Below are positions 40,522 through 48,998 of a DNA stretch of 64,000 nucleotides, in pieces. The DNA is from Gammaproteobacteria bacterium (GTDB taxonomy: Bacteria > Pseudomonadota > Gammaproteobacteria > JAPPPA01): the NCBI GenBank assembly GCA_030425645.1, contig JAUHZK010000006.1, positions 124,001-188,000 on the forward strand, in the 5' to 3' direction. The notes under the pieces are model-generated. The model was not told the origin of the DNA. It ran no database searches and saw only the letters and a program-made list of their open reading frames with translations. The position numbers and the translations under genes are program-made. Each line of letters opens with the position of its first letter. Within the stretch, counting starts at the first letter, position 1.

Positions 40522-42227
40522 TAGACGCCTCCTTGGGTAATGCCGCGAGCGATTCGCAGGGCATTGGCCAAAATGGTTAGGGTGGGGTTAAAGCCAGGGA
40601 AGGTTGGGAATAGCGAACCGTCGACGACATGTACGTTCTGACATTCGTGTAGGCGGCCTTGGGCATCGCAGACCGATGTCGCTGGGTCGTTGCCCATTCT
40701 TGCGGTACCGGCGTGGTGAGCGGTGTTGCTGGGGTGGTCGCTAATGGTTGGCTGCGGTAAGACCACAGCGGCGACAGCGCCGGGGGCAGCTAGACACATG
40801 GCTTCAAGGCGCGGCGCAAAATAAAGCGCAGCGGCTTTTTCATGCGCATGTGGCGAGTAGGTAACCCTTGCGATGGGTAAGCCATGCCAGTCGCGCATTG
40901 ATGGGTCGAGGTCGACTCGGTTATTGGCTTGTGGCAAATCTTCGCCGACAAACTGAATGCCACCAATGCGTTGGCGGCCTAGCGAAGTCGTCATCGCGGC
41001 TTTGTGTGGCGCACCGTGAGGAATGCCAAGGCCGGCGTAAAAATAGGCTTCTGACATTAACGGTAGACCGCTGCCCACCTGAATTAAGCCACCTTTGAAA
41101 TACGGCACGCCCTGCAACGTGGCGAGTGGGTCGGTAAACGGGCCGACAAGGTCGTCGACTTCTACCGTGGTGCTTTGGGCGCGTAGTGTTTGCACGTCGT
41201 AGCTAAATTCTGCGCCGCCGATGATGAAGTAATGGAACATCATATTGCGGCCGACTTGATCAGAACCGTTGCCTAGGCCATTGGGGTGTTGATCGTTGGC
41301 CGATAGCAGCAGTAAGCGCGCGGTTTGAATGGGCGAACCGGCAATAATGATTTTGTCGGCTGAGAGACGATGAGCGACATGGTCCTCGTCGTAGTATTCA
41401 ATTTCGGTGGCGGTGTCGCCAGCGGCATTGGTATGAATCTTAAACACATGTGCGCGTTCTATCACGCGCACTTGGCCGGTTAATACGGCCGGGTTGAGGT
41501 AACTCGTTAAAGCATCGCCGCGGGCGTTAATAGGACAGCCAAAGCTTGAGCACATGCCGCAGGAATTACAGGCTGGACGTCCATCAAACTCACGCGAGTT
41601 AACCGCCGATGGGTAGGGGAACGGGTTGTAGCCAACGGTCTGAGCGCCAGCGGCCATTAGGCGCGCGGCGTAACCGGTGGGGTTGGGCGGCATTGGGTAG
41701 TTGCGGCTGCGTGGCGTTTGGTCCAGCACAAACTGTGGCATCTGCTCGGTGTCGCCTTGGACGCCAATGGTGTGTTCGACTTCGTCGTAAAACGGTTCAA
41801 GTTCCTCGTAGGTAATCGGCCAGTCGGCTACTTGAGCGCCGTCAATGGGGCCGCTGTCGCTGAGCATGGTGAAATCTTGCCGCCAGAAACGTGGGAATTT
41901 AGCGTTGTAATGCAGCGATGTGCCGCCAACGGCGGAACCGAGTGATTGGTGGGCGCCGTACTGGCTGCGCTCAACGCCATCGGCTGCCTCGGCCTGAGAG
42001 CGTCCCACTTGGGGCTCTAAGTTAGGGTGTGGAAAGCCGAAGTGGCGAGAGCTCTTAACTTCGTCACTTGAATACAGGGTTTCTAACTCACTACTTGGTT
42101 TTTCACCAAAACCGGGGCGCAGATTACGGCCGCGCTCAACAACGGTAACGTCCCAGCCGTTTTGGGCAAGCTCGTGTGCGGTAATACTGCCGGCCGGGCC
42201 GGAGCCAATAATGATGGCGCTAGGCAT
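40521..42227 (-). CDS. GMC-family dehydrogenase with Cys cluster
   Basis: A 568-residue FAD-dependent oxidoreductase. The Rossmann motif is GSGPAGS (residues 8-14), and the C-terminal HHAGTARMGN plus FPGFNPTLTILANA are GMC active-site regions. C220, C223, C226 and C231 form CNSCGMCSSFGC, close to where FAD-glucose dehydrogenases carry a 3Fe-4S cluster. It has no signal peptide, so it may be exported with the Tat subunit encoded just upstream. Start and stop junctions are tight on both sides. Likely substrate is a sugar or alcohol. Confidence 0.92.
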   Translation of the reverse strand: MPSAIIIGSGPAGSITAHELAQNGWDVTVVERGRNLRPGFGEKPSSELETLYSSDEVKSSRHFGFPHPNLEPQVGRSQAEAADGVERSQYGAHQSLGSAVGGTSLHYNAKFPRFWRQDFTMLSDSGPIDGAQVADWPITYEELEPFYDEVEHTIGVQGDTEQMPQFVLDQTPRSRNYPMPPNPTGYAARLMAAGAQTVGYNPFPYPSAVNSREFDGRPACNSCGMCSSFGCPINARGDALTSYLNPAVLTGQVRVIERAHVFKIHTNAAGDTATEIEYYDEDHVAHRLSADKIIIAGSPIQTARLLLLSANDQHPNGLGNGSDQVGRNMMFHYFIIGGAEFSYDVQTLRAQSTTVEVDDLVGPFTDPLATLQGVPYFKGGLIQVGSGLPLMSEAYFYAGLGIPHGAPHKAAMTTSLGRQRIGGIQFVGEDLPQANNRVDLDPSMRDWHGLPIARVTYSPHAHEKAAALYFAPRLEAMCLAAPGAVAAVVLPQPTISDHPSNTAHHAGTARMGNDPATSVCDAQGRLHECQNVHVVDGSLFPTFPGFNPTLTILANALRIARGITQGGV

Positions 42228-42229
42228 CG

Positions 42230-43243
42230 TTACACCGCCTCTTGTTTTTGTAGGAAGTTACGGTAGTTCTGCATCAGCTTTTTAAGCTGATTGATGTCGC
42301 CGCCGGAGCTGGCGATCAGGAATGACATCTCATCGGCCGAACCAATCACGGGAAACGACGTTGTTTTTCTGCTTAACGACTTGGGCGGATTGAATTCGCC
42401 GGGTTTAGTCGCTTGCGCTGATTTGTTAGCGGCACCTTCGTGGTAGGAGGCGGGTAATAGGGCATCGAATAAACCGGGGTTGTCGGCATTAACTACCTGC
42501 TCGTCGCTGTAACCACGTGGATGTACGTCGCCGTCGTAATTCGTAAAACCCCAGCCGGCAAAGTTTTGGTTGCCTTGGTATTCGGGCGCGCCATACATGC
42601 CTTTGATGGCTTCGCCGAACACGGTGCCGACAAAGCTCGCGACAGCGGCATCAGATGGGTCGTTGATAATTAGGTCGCGCTGCGCAGCGGATAGATCGGC
42701 AAAGCATTCAGCGCCTTGTTGTTGTGCGCGGCTGTCTAGATGCGCCAAGCCCTCGTCATAGATTTGTTGTAAGCCAACAATCGGGCCGTTCATTTCACGT
42801 TCGGGAATGCCTTGCGAGCCTTCGATGGTGGTGCGCCAAGCAATCTCTTCGTATTTGTCTAAGGGAATAAAACGCTGGAATTCGTTGGTGGGATGGCCGC
42901 CGCGGTCAGAGTAGGGCGCACCGGCATAGATAAAGGCCGGGCTGGTTTCAAACGCCGCCAGAAAGGCATCGATATGATCGACGCAGCGCGCCGTGGTCGC
43001 ACCGGGCGAAATGTCTTCCGGAATTAGCCGGTCCAATAACGCTTCTAACGAATCGTATTGTTTTTGGTTTAGGTATTTGGCCGCTACGGTCGGGTTGTCC
43101 GGTGGGTTAATACCGGGGCCTGATACGGGACTGTCTGTTGTATTAGGCGAGTTGCCGCAACCTGGCAATGCCATCGTGGCGGTGATGGCTGCGGCGCCAC
43201 CAGTTTGTAGCGCTCTGCGCCGACGTAAATCGGTTTTAGGCAT
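42230..43243 (-). CDS. Gluconate 2-dehydrogenase subunit 3 family protein
   Basis: A 337-residue small-subunit-type protein. The N terminus has RRRRALQTGGAAA followed by a hydrophobic stretch and LPGC, which reads as a twin-arginine signal combined with a lipobox. The body contains the family segments LDRLIPED and WGFTNYDGDVHPRGYS. It probably chaperones and exports the GMC subunit, whose start lies two bases after this stop. A cytochrome subunit is missing. The start at 43243 has GGAG six bases upstream; the ATG at 43282 is rejected. Confidence 0.87.
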   Translation of the reverse strand: MPKTDLRRRRALQTGGAAAITATMALPGCGNSPNTTDSPVSGPGINPPDNPTVAAKYLNQKQYDSLEALLDRLIPEDISPGATTARCVDHIDAFLAAFETSPAFIYAGAPYSDRGGHPTNEFQRFIPLDKYEEIAWRTTIEGSQGIPEREMNGPIVGLQQIYDEGLAHLDSRAQQQGAECFADLSAAQRDLIINDPSDAAVASFVGTVFGEAIKGMYGAPEYQGNQNFAGWGFTNYDGDVHPRGYSDEQVVNADNPGLFDALLPASYHEGAANKSAQATKPGEFNPPKSLSRKTTSFPVIGSADEMSFLIASSGGDINQLKKLMQNYRNFLQKQEAV

Positions 43244-43408
43244 AGTCTGCTCCAGCCCCTCTTTGTGGGCGTTATTTTGCAAAACATATTAACCAAAAAC
43301 TAATTTGATAAGTTGTCCTTTGTGCCGATAAATTACTCGTATAAGTCAATTGTGATGACGGCGTTTGCGTTATCGTGTGACCAATAATTAAATGCGTGGG
43401 AGACACCT

Positions 43409-44302
43409 GTGGGCGATTTATATATCCGCTACGAATATTGGCTGGCGTTTTGGCAGCTATTGTTGGCAATGTTCGGCATGGGAGCAACCCTAAAGCCGGC
43501 TGACTTTGTCGCAGTGGTTAAAATTCCGAAAGCCATTATTGTTGGGTTGTCCGCGCAAATTGTTCTAGTGCCAGTGCTGGCCTATCTATTTTTGCAGCTG
43601 TTTGACCTGCCGCCTGGCGTCGCCGTTGGTTTAGCTATTGTGGCCGCTATTCCCGGTGGTACCAGTTCAAATATCTTTACCTACTTCGCGCGTGGTCATG
43701 TGGCTCTGTCCATCGCCATTACCGCGGTGACGACCATTGGTTGCTTGGTGACCGTGCCGTTCGTATTGGATTTGCTGATCGGCCCCTATGTGCCGGCCGA
43801 TTTTGAGTTGCCTGCCCGACAGATTGCGCAAGAGATTCTAATTAGTCTGTTGATTCCTTTGGCAGCTGGCATGTTATTGCTAAAGGTGGCGCCGAAGATC
43901 GCCGAGCCGGTATCAAAGTGGTCTGTTCGGATCAGTCTGTTGCTGATTATTAGCATTATTGTTGGCGCGCTGGGAGCTGGCCGTTTGGATGCCGAAGCAA
44001 TGGGCCTGAGTAACATGCTGGTGATTATTGGCTTTATTGTGCTGGTAATGGTGGTGGGTTTTGTAATCCCTAAATTGCTAGGGCTGCCGATCAGAGACGT
44101 CACCGCCATTGATATGGAAATGACGATTCGTAACGTCAATTTGGGGGTTTTGATCAAAGCCTCTTTATTCCCGGTTATGGCCGGTGTGGCCGACCCTTTA
44201 GGTGATTTGGCTCTATTTGCGATCCTGCTCTATGGCGGCGCTATGAACTTCCTAGTCATCCCGATGATACTGCTGGCTCGCAAAAAAATACCTGCAGCCT
44301 AG
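43409..44302 (+). CDS. Bile acid:sodium symporter (BASS) family protein
   Basis: A 297-residue inner-membrane transporter with about nine helices. Family marks are FGMGATLKPADF near the start, the AIVAAIPGGTSSNIFTYFARG loop and EMTIRNVNLGVLI. It would couple Na+ import to an organic anion; homologues carry bile acids, pyruvate, pantothenate or other carboxylates. The start is GTG at 43409 with GGAG six bases upstream. The next gene begins eight bases after the stop, so it belongs to the molybdopterin/MpaB operon. Confidence 0.92.
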   Translation: MGDLYIRYEYWLAFWQLLLAMFGMGATLKPADFVAVVKIPKAIIVGLSAQIVLVPVLAYLFLQLFDLPPGVAVGLAIVAAIPGGTSSNIFTYFARGHVALSIAITAVTTIGCLVTVPFVLDLLIGPYVPADFELPARQIAQEILISLLIPLAAGMLLLKVAPKIAEPVSKWSVRISLLLIISIIVGALGAGRLDAEAMGLSNMLVIIGFIVLVMVVGFVIPKLLGLPIRDVTAIDMEMTIRNVNLGVLIKASLFPVMAGVADPLGDLALFAILLYGGAMNFLVIPMILLARKKIPAA

Positions 44303-44309
44303 GAGAGAA

Positions 44310-46604
44310 ATGATGAGCAACGTTGCCGAAACAGAATGGAAAAGCACCGCCTGTATTTTGTGTGCGCTTAATTGCGGTTTGAAGGTAAAAACCGAAGACG
44401 GGCGCATTACCAAAATTATTGGTGACAAAGAGCATCCGATTTCCCAGGGCTACGTTTGTGAAAAAGCGCAGCGGATGGATTACTACCAAAATGGTGCTGA
44501 CCGTTTAAGTTCGCCGATGCGGCGTAAGGCTGATGGCATCTATGAAGCTATCGACTGGGATACCGCCATCAAAGAAGTCGCCGCCAAGCTAATGGGCGTA
44601 AAAGACGCTCATGGTGGCGAGAGCATTTTATATTACGGCGGCGGTGCTCAGGGTAATCACCTTGGTGGGGCCTATGGTGATGCCTTACTAAAAGCCTTGG
44701 GAGTGAAGTACAAATCCAATGCCTTGGCACAGGAAAAAACTGGCGAATTCTGGGTGCACGGCAAAATGTTTGCTGCCGCCGGCCACGGTGATTTTGAACA
44801 CGCTGAAGTGTCTATTTTTATCGGCAAAAACCCTTGGCAGTCGCATGGGTTTGCCCGAACCCGTGCAGTGATTCGCGAAATTGAAAAAGACCCTAAACGC
44901 AGCATGGTGGTGATTGACCCGCGGGTGAGCGAAACCGCTGCCAAGGCGGATTACCACTTGCAAATCAAACCCGGCACCGACGCCTGGTGTTTGGCGGCCT
45001 TATTGGGTGTGCTGGTACAAGAGGACTTGGTTAAACGCGACTGGATGGCTAAACATACCAGTGGTTTTGACGCTATTGAAGAAACCCTGCAAAAGATTCC
45101 AGTGACCGAATATGCCCAAGCCTGTGGCGTGGATGAGCAGTTGCTACGCGATACCGCACGCCGCATTGGATCGGCCGATAGTGTCTCGGCGTTTGAAGAT
45201 TTAGGCATGCAGATGTCGGTGCATTCAACACTAAGTAGTTACCTACAGCGTTTGTTGTGGACCACTACCGGCCATTATGGCCGCAAAGGTACGGCTAATG
45301 CCTTTGTGCCTTTCTTGTCGCTGGCTAAGGCCAGTAAGGGCGATAACACCGCTAAGAAAACCACCGGCCCCAGCAAAAAGCGCGTTAGCCCGGTGTTGGG
45401 CGAGAAGATCATTATTGGTTTGATTCCCTGCAATATTATTCCGGACGAAATCCTCACCGATCACCCCAAGCGTTACCGTGCCTTTATTGTTGAAAGCGGC
45501 AACCCGGTACATTCGCTAGCTGACAGCCAACGTATGCGCGAGGCTATGCGTGCGGTGGATGTGTCAGTAGTGATTGATGTGGCAATGACCGAAACCGCAC
45601 GTCAGGCGGATTATGTGTTGCCAGCCGCGAGTCAGTTTGAAAAGGCCGAGGCAACCTTCTTCAGTATTGAATTCCCCGATAACGCCTTCCATGTGCGCCA
45701 ACCTTTGTTTGATGCCAAACCCGGCACCTTGCCCGAGGCTGAAATTCACGCGCGCTTGTTAGAAGAAATGGGCGTGTTATCAGACAAAGATTATGCGCCG
45801 TTGCGTCGCGCCGCCAAGCTCGGTTTATGGGCGTTTACGCCAGTGTTCTTAGCGTTGGCAGCAGCCAAACCTAAGATTATGAAATACGTACCGGTGGTGT
45901 TGTACCGCACCCTAGGTGAAACCCTGCCGAAAGGTATGGAGGCCGCGGCGGTGGTGTGGGGCATGGCCTTGTTGCATATTCAAGGCAACCCGAAAAGCGC
46001 CAAACGTGCCGGCTTTGGCGGCCCGTTACCATTTGCAGCGAACAAGTTGTTTAAGGCCATTATCAATAACCCCTCTGGGGTGACATTTGCTCGCGCTACC
46101 TTTGAAGATAGTTGGGCGGCCATTGGCATGAAAGACAAGAAAATTAATCTGCATATTCCAGAAATGCTGGAAGAACTGCAGAAAATTGAGTCGACGCCGC
46201 TACCAACCCAGCAGGGTTACCCGTTTATCCTCTCAGCCGGTGAGCGCCGTACCGAGACATCTAACACTGCCGTGCGCGATGCTAGCTGGCACAAAAAAGG
46301 CCTCTATGCGGCGTTGCGCATTAGCCCTAAAGATGCCGAAGGTATTGGTCTAGAGACTGGTGATGTGGTGAAGCTGAGTACTCGCCGTGCTACTGCTGAA
46401 GTGCCAGTTGAGGTGAGCGAGATGATGCAGCCCGGGCATATTTCATTGCCTAACGGCACCGGTGTTGAATACACCGATGAAAACGGCGATGTTTTGAAGA
46501 TGGGCTTAGCACCGAATGAGTTTACTGCCAGCGAAGACCGAGACTTTTTAGCTGGTACGCCTTGGCATAAATACATCCCAGCTAAGCTAGAAAAGGTTGC
46601 CTAA
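44310..46604 (+). CDS. Molybdopterin-dependent oxidoreductase (formate-dehydrogenase-like)
   Basis: A 764-residue DMSO-reductase-family protein. C16xxC19xxxC23 and a fourth Cys in GYVCEKA provide a 4Fe-4S cluster. Later segments include IGKNPWQSHG, VIDPRVSETAA, and the C-terminal molydopterin-dinucleotide domain with SLPNGTGVEY. No Tat signal is present, so it is cytoplasmic. The middle carries an insert rich in Lys and Ala (about residues 345-365 and 500-570) typical of uncharacterised relatives. ATG at 44310 or 44313 are both possible after AGGAG. Electron partner and substrate are unknown. Confidence 0.9.
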   Translation: MMSNVAETEWKSTACILCALNCGLKVKTEDGRITKIIGDKEHPISQGYVCEKAQRMDYYQNGADRLSSPMRRKADGIYEAIDWDTAIKEVAAKLMGVKDAHGGESILYYGGGAQGNHLGGAYGDALLKALGVKYKSNALAQEKTGEFWVHGKMFAAAGHGDFEHAEVSIFIGKNPWQSHGFARTRAVIREIEKDPKRSMVVIDPRVSETAAKADYHLQIKPGTDAWCLAALLGVLVQEDLVKRDWMAKHTSGFDAIEETLQKIPVTEYAQACGVDEQLLRDTARRIGSADSVSAFEDLGMQMSVHSTLSSYLQRLLWTTTGHYGRKGTANAFVPFLSLAKASKGDNTAKKTTGPSKKRVSPVLGEKIIIGLIPCNIIPDEILTDHPKRYRAFIVESGNPVHSLADSQRMREAMRAVDVSVVIDVAMTETARQADYVLPAASQFEKAEATFFSIEFPDNAFHVRQPLFDAKPGTLPEAEIHARLLEEMGVLSDKDYAPLRRAAKLGLWAFTPVFLALAAAKPKIMKYVPVVLYRTLGETLPKGMEAAAVVWGMALLHIQGNPKSAKRAGFGGPLPFAANKLFKAIINNPSGVTFARATFEDSWAAIGMKDKKINLHIPEMLEELQKIESTPLPTQQGYPFILSAGERRTETSNTAVRDASWHKKGLYAALRISPKDAEGIGLETGDVVKLSTRRATAEVPVEVSEMMQPGHISLPNGTGVEYTDENGDVLKMGLAPNEFTASEDRDFLAGTPWHKYIPAKLEKVA

Positions 46605-47809
46605 TGGCTAGCCTGCCACAGCGGCATCGTGACTATGAAGCGAGCGTGCGGCGCGCGGGCAAATTCCGTTGGTTGGTTAAGGGCGGCACGGCACTATCTA
46701 AAGAGCGTTGGCAGGCATTAGGTGAAGGGCTTGAGCAAGGCGATAAGCCAGCCGACGCAGTGGTGGCATGGCTGCATGACTATGGCGTAAAGCCGGGCCG
46801 GCTACTGTTAGACAAGGCTATTGCTCGCGGTGTAGATAGTTTGACGGCTGAAGAACAGGCCGCTGCGCAGCCGCTGCTGACATTTATGCAGCAGGTAGAA
46901 CGCCGCCCCGATTGGTTAGATGACGAGCTGCTGGTACTGGGCTCGCGGGTGTTGGATCGGGTGCATCCTGTCAGTTACTACGTGCTGCGTGATGCCGCCT
47001 TAATGACCGGGTATTTGTCATCCGATTTAAATAAACCGCTATTAATGACCGGTGCCTTAAAAGGTGGCGCTAGTCGGCGCGTGGCGCAAACGATGAAATG
47101 GTTTGCCGATTGCGCCAAGTCAGGCGGCCTAGAGCGCTGGGGCGATGGTTTTCGTTCCACCTTACATGTGCGTTTGCTGCATGCGATGTTTAGAGACAGC
47201 TTGCCTAAACACGCTGACTGGGACCGCGACGAGATGGGCTTGCCCATTAATCAAACCGATATGGTGGCGACTTGGTTGGGCTTTTCTGTGGTGTTCTTAG
47301 GCGGTGCTCGGTTGATGGGTGTGCCGTTCACCGCGCGCGAATCCAAAGCCGTTATGCATTTGTGGAAATATGCCTGCTGGTTAATGGGCGTAGAAGAGCG
47401 CTGGTTAACTGACGACGAGACCGAAGCGCGGCGTTTGTTATTCCATATTTTTGGTACTTACCGTGGCGCTAACGAGAGTAGCCGCCAGATGGGTTTGGCC
47501 TTAAAAGGCGAGGTGCCGCAAATACCGTTTAAGCGCTGGCGGCCGCTGGTGTGGCGCTGGGAACAAGCCAAGCATCTATCGCTGACTAGCTTGTTTGCCG
47601 GGCCGGCGGGTATGCGTCGCTTAGGCTTACCGATGTGGATGCCGCCTTGGTATCCGATGCTGGCGTTTCCAATTAACTTAATTCGGCACGGCGTTCTACG
47701 TTTGTCGCCCGCCTTACAGCGGTGGGCCGAGCGCCGTGGTCATCAGGCGCGTGAAGACCTGGTGCAGTTGCACTTTGGAATAGAAACGCCGGATTTGGCT
47801 GAGTTTTAA
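46604..47809 (+). CDS. MpaB-like oxygenase (DUF2236, latex-clearing-protein family)
   Basis: A 401-residue DUF2236 protein. The family includes heme-b rubber oxygenase Lcp and the fungal MpaB oxygenase. The core H188-V-R-L-L-H193-A-M-F-R and GLPINQTDMVATWLGFS match the heme-binding and conserved Thr regions. No signal peptide is visible. Its ATG overlaps the molybdopterin gene stop (TAATG), so the pair is translationally coupled. It would cleave or oxygenate a hydrophobic substrate, which is inferred from the family. Confidence 0.85.
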   Translation: MASLPQRHRDYEASVRRAGKFRWLVKGGTALSKERWQALGEGLEQGDKPADAVVAWLHDYGVKPGRLLLDKAIARGVDSLTAEEQAAAQPLLTFMQQVERRPDWLDDELLVLGSRVLDRVHPVSYYVLRDAALMTGYLSSDLNKPLLMTGALKGGASRRVAQTMKWFADCAKSGGLERWGDGFRSTLHVRLLHAMFRDSLPKHADWDRDEMGLPINQTDMVATWLGFSVVFLGGARLMGVPFTARESKAVMHLWKYACWLMGVEERWLTDDETEARRLLFHIFGTYRGANESSRQMGLALKGEVPQIPFKRWRPLVWRWEQAKHLSLTSLFAGPAGMRRLGLPMWMPPWYPMLAFPINLIRHGVLRLSPALQRWAERRGHQAREDLVQLHFGIETPDLAEF

Positions 47810-47821
47810 AGCCAGCCAACC

Positions 47822-48883
47822 TTACGGCGCAGATAGTTGGTCCTTGCGCAGTTCGCTGCTGTTTAAGGGCAACTGATAGAACAAACCATCGTTCGCGATG
47901 GTGGTGCCATGAGCGCGCACCTTGGAGATGCCACGTAGAAAAATGCGCTCGGCTATTTTGTTAGGCGGCGGTGGAGTGAGGTGGTAGAGCACCAACTCTT
48001 GCACCTTGGCTTCATTGGCGGCCTCGGCGGCTTCAACCGGTGAGGTGTGGTAGTCGCGAATGTCGAAGAAGATTCTTTCTAATTGAGGCTTGTCGAGCTC
48101 GCTCGCGACGGTTTGCAGCTGCTGTACCATATGCTGTGCTTGGGCTTCATGGAATAACAGGTCGGCGTCAGCCGCGGCGTCAATCAGCGTGGCTGATTTT
48201 ACGGTATCGCCTGAAACTACAATTGAGCGGTCGCCGTAGTCGAAGCGATAGCCCAGAGCCGGGTGGATTGGTGCGTGATCCACCGCAAAAGCGGTCACGG
48301 TAAGTTTGCCATCTTGGTGGATCACTTGCGGCAGCTCTGCAACGGTAATGGCTGCCATCTTGGCTGTTTCCGGTCTGAGATATTCAGCGCCGTGGTGGCT
48401 AATCCGATATTGGCGGTCCTGCGCATAGGCCTGATTAAAGCCAGCTACCACGGTTTCAACGCCCTTGCCGCCGTAGACGTTTAGCTCGCTGTCACGGCCA
48501 GCGGCCCAGCTCTGCATGTTGTATTCGCCTAGCTCAACAATATGGTCAGAATGAAAGTGGGTGATAAAGACACCTGCTAGCTTTTCCGCCGGAATACCGC
48601 GTAGGGCCAGATTGTTCCAACTGCGAGAACCGGTGTCGACAACGTAGAACTTGTCACCAGCAAAGATAGCAATACAGGGCCCGGCGCGCTTTGGCGAAGG
48701 AAAGGGTGATGTACTACCGCAAACCAACGCGTTTAATGAGTCTTGTTGGAATAGGTCGCTGGTGTCCTGCGCCATACGGCTTTTGATAACCGTAGCCATC
48801 AGCTTATCTTGTACGGTATGGCTTTGAAGAGCGAGATAGCCGCTGGCGGCGACAAGAAGTAGGGCGACGATAAGTTTGCGCAT
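47822..48883 (-). CDS. Exported metallo-beta-lactamase-fold hydrolase
   Basis: A 353-residue MBL protein with an N-terminal signal or anchor (residues 3-20). The metal motif H109-F-H111-S-D113-H114 follows FITHFHSDH, and further ligands are in VSGDTVKS and FHEAQAQHMV. The layout resembles RNase Z-like and arylsulfatase-type members rather than beta-lactamases. Being exported argues against tRNA processing. The start at 48883 gives a clean signal peptide; the longer frame to 49168 runs into the fumarase gene and is rejected. Confidence 0.87.
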   Translation of the reverse strand: MRKLIVALLLVAASGYLALQSHTVQDKLMATVIKSRMAQDTSDLFQQDSLNALVCGSTSPFPSPKRAGPCIAIFAGDKFYVVDTGSRSWNNLALRGIPAEKLAGVFITHFHSDHIVELGEYNMQSWAAGRDSELNVYGGKGVETVVAGFNQAYAQDRQYRISHHGAEYLRPETAKMAAITVAELPQVIHQDGKLTVTAFAVDHAPIHPALGYRFDYGDRSIVVSGDTVKSATLIDAAADADLLFHEAQAQHMVQQLQTVASELDKPQLERIFFDIRDYHTSPVEAAEAANEAKVQELVLYHLTPPPPNKIAERIFLRGISKVRAHGTTIANDGLFYQLPLNSSELRKDQLSAP

Positions 48884-48942
48884 GTGTTTTAGTGTTTGCG
48901 ATTGTTCTGGTTGGATGCAGTGTAGGGCATGTTGCTGACAAT

Positions 48943-48979
48943 AAAAAAGCCCACGCTTATTGCTAAGCGTGGGCTTTAT
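48943..48979 (-). terminator. Terminator of the fumarase gene
   Basis: A 14-base or longer stem (AAAGCCCACGCTTA with TAAGCGTGGGCTTT) ends on the minus strand in six T residues. Confidence 0.93.
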
Positions 48980-48998
48980 GAGTGTAGCTAAACAGCGT

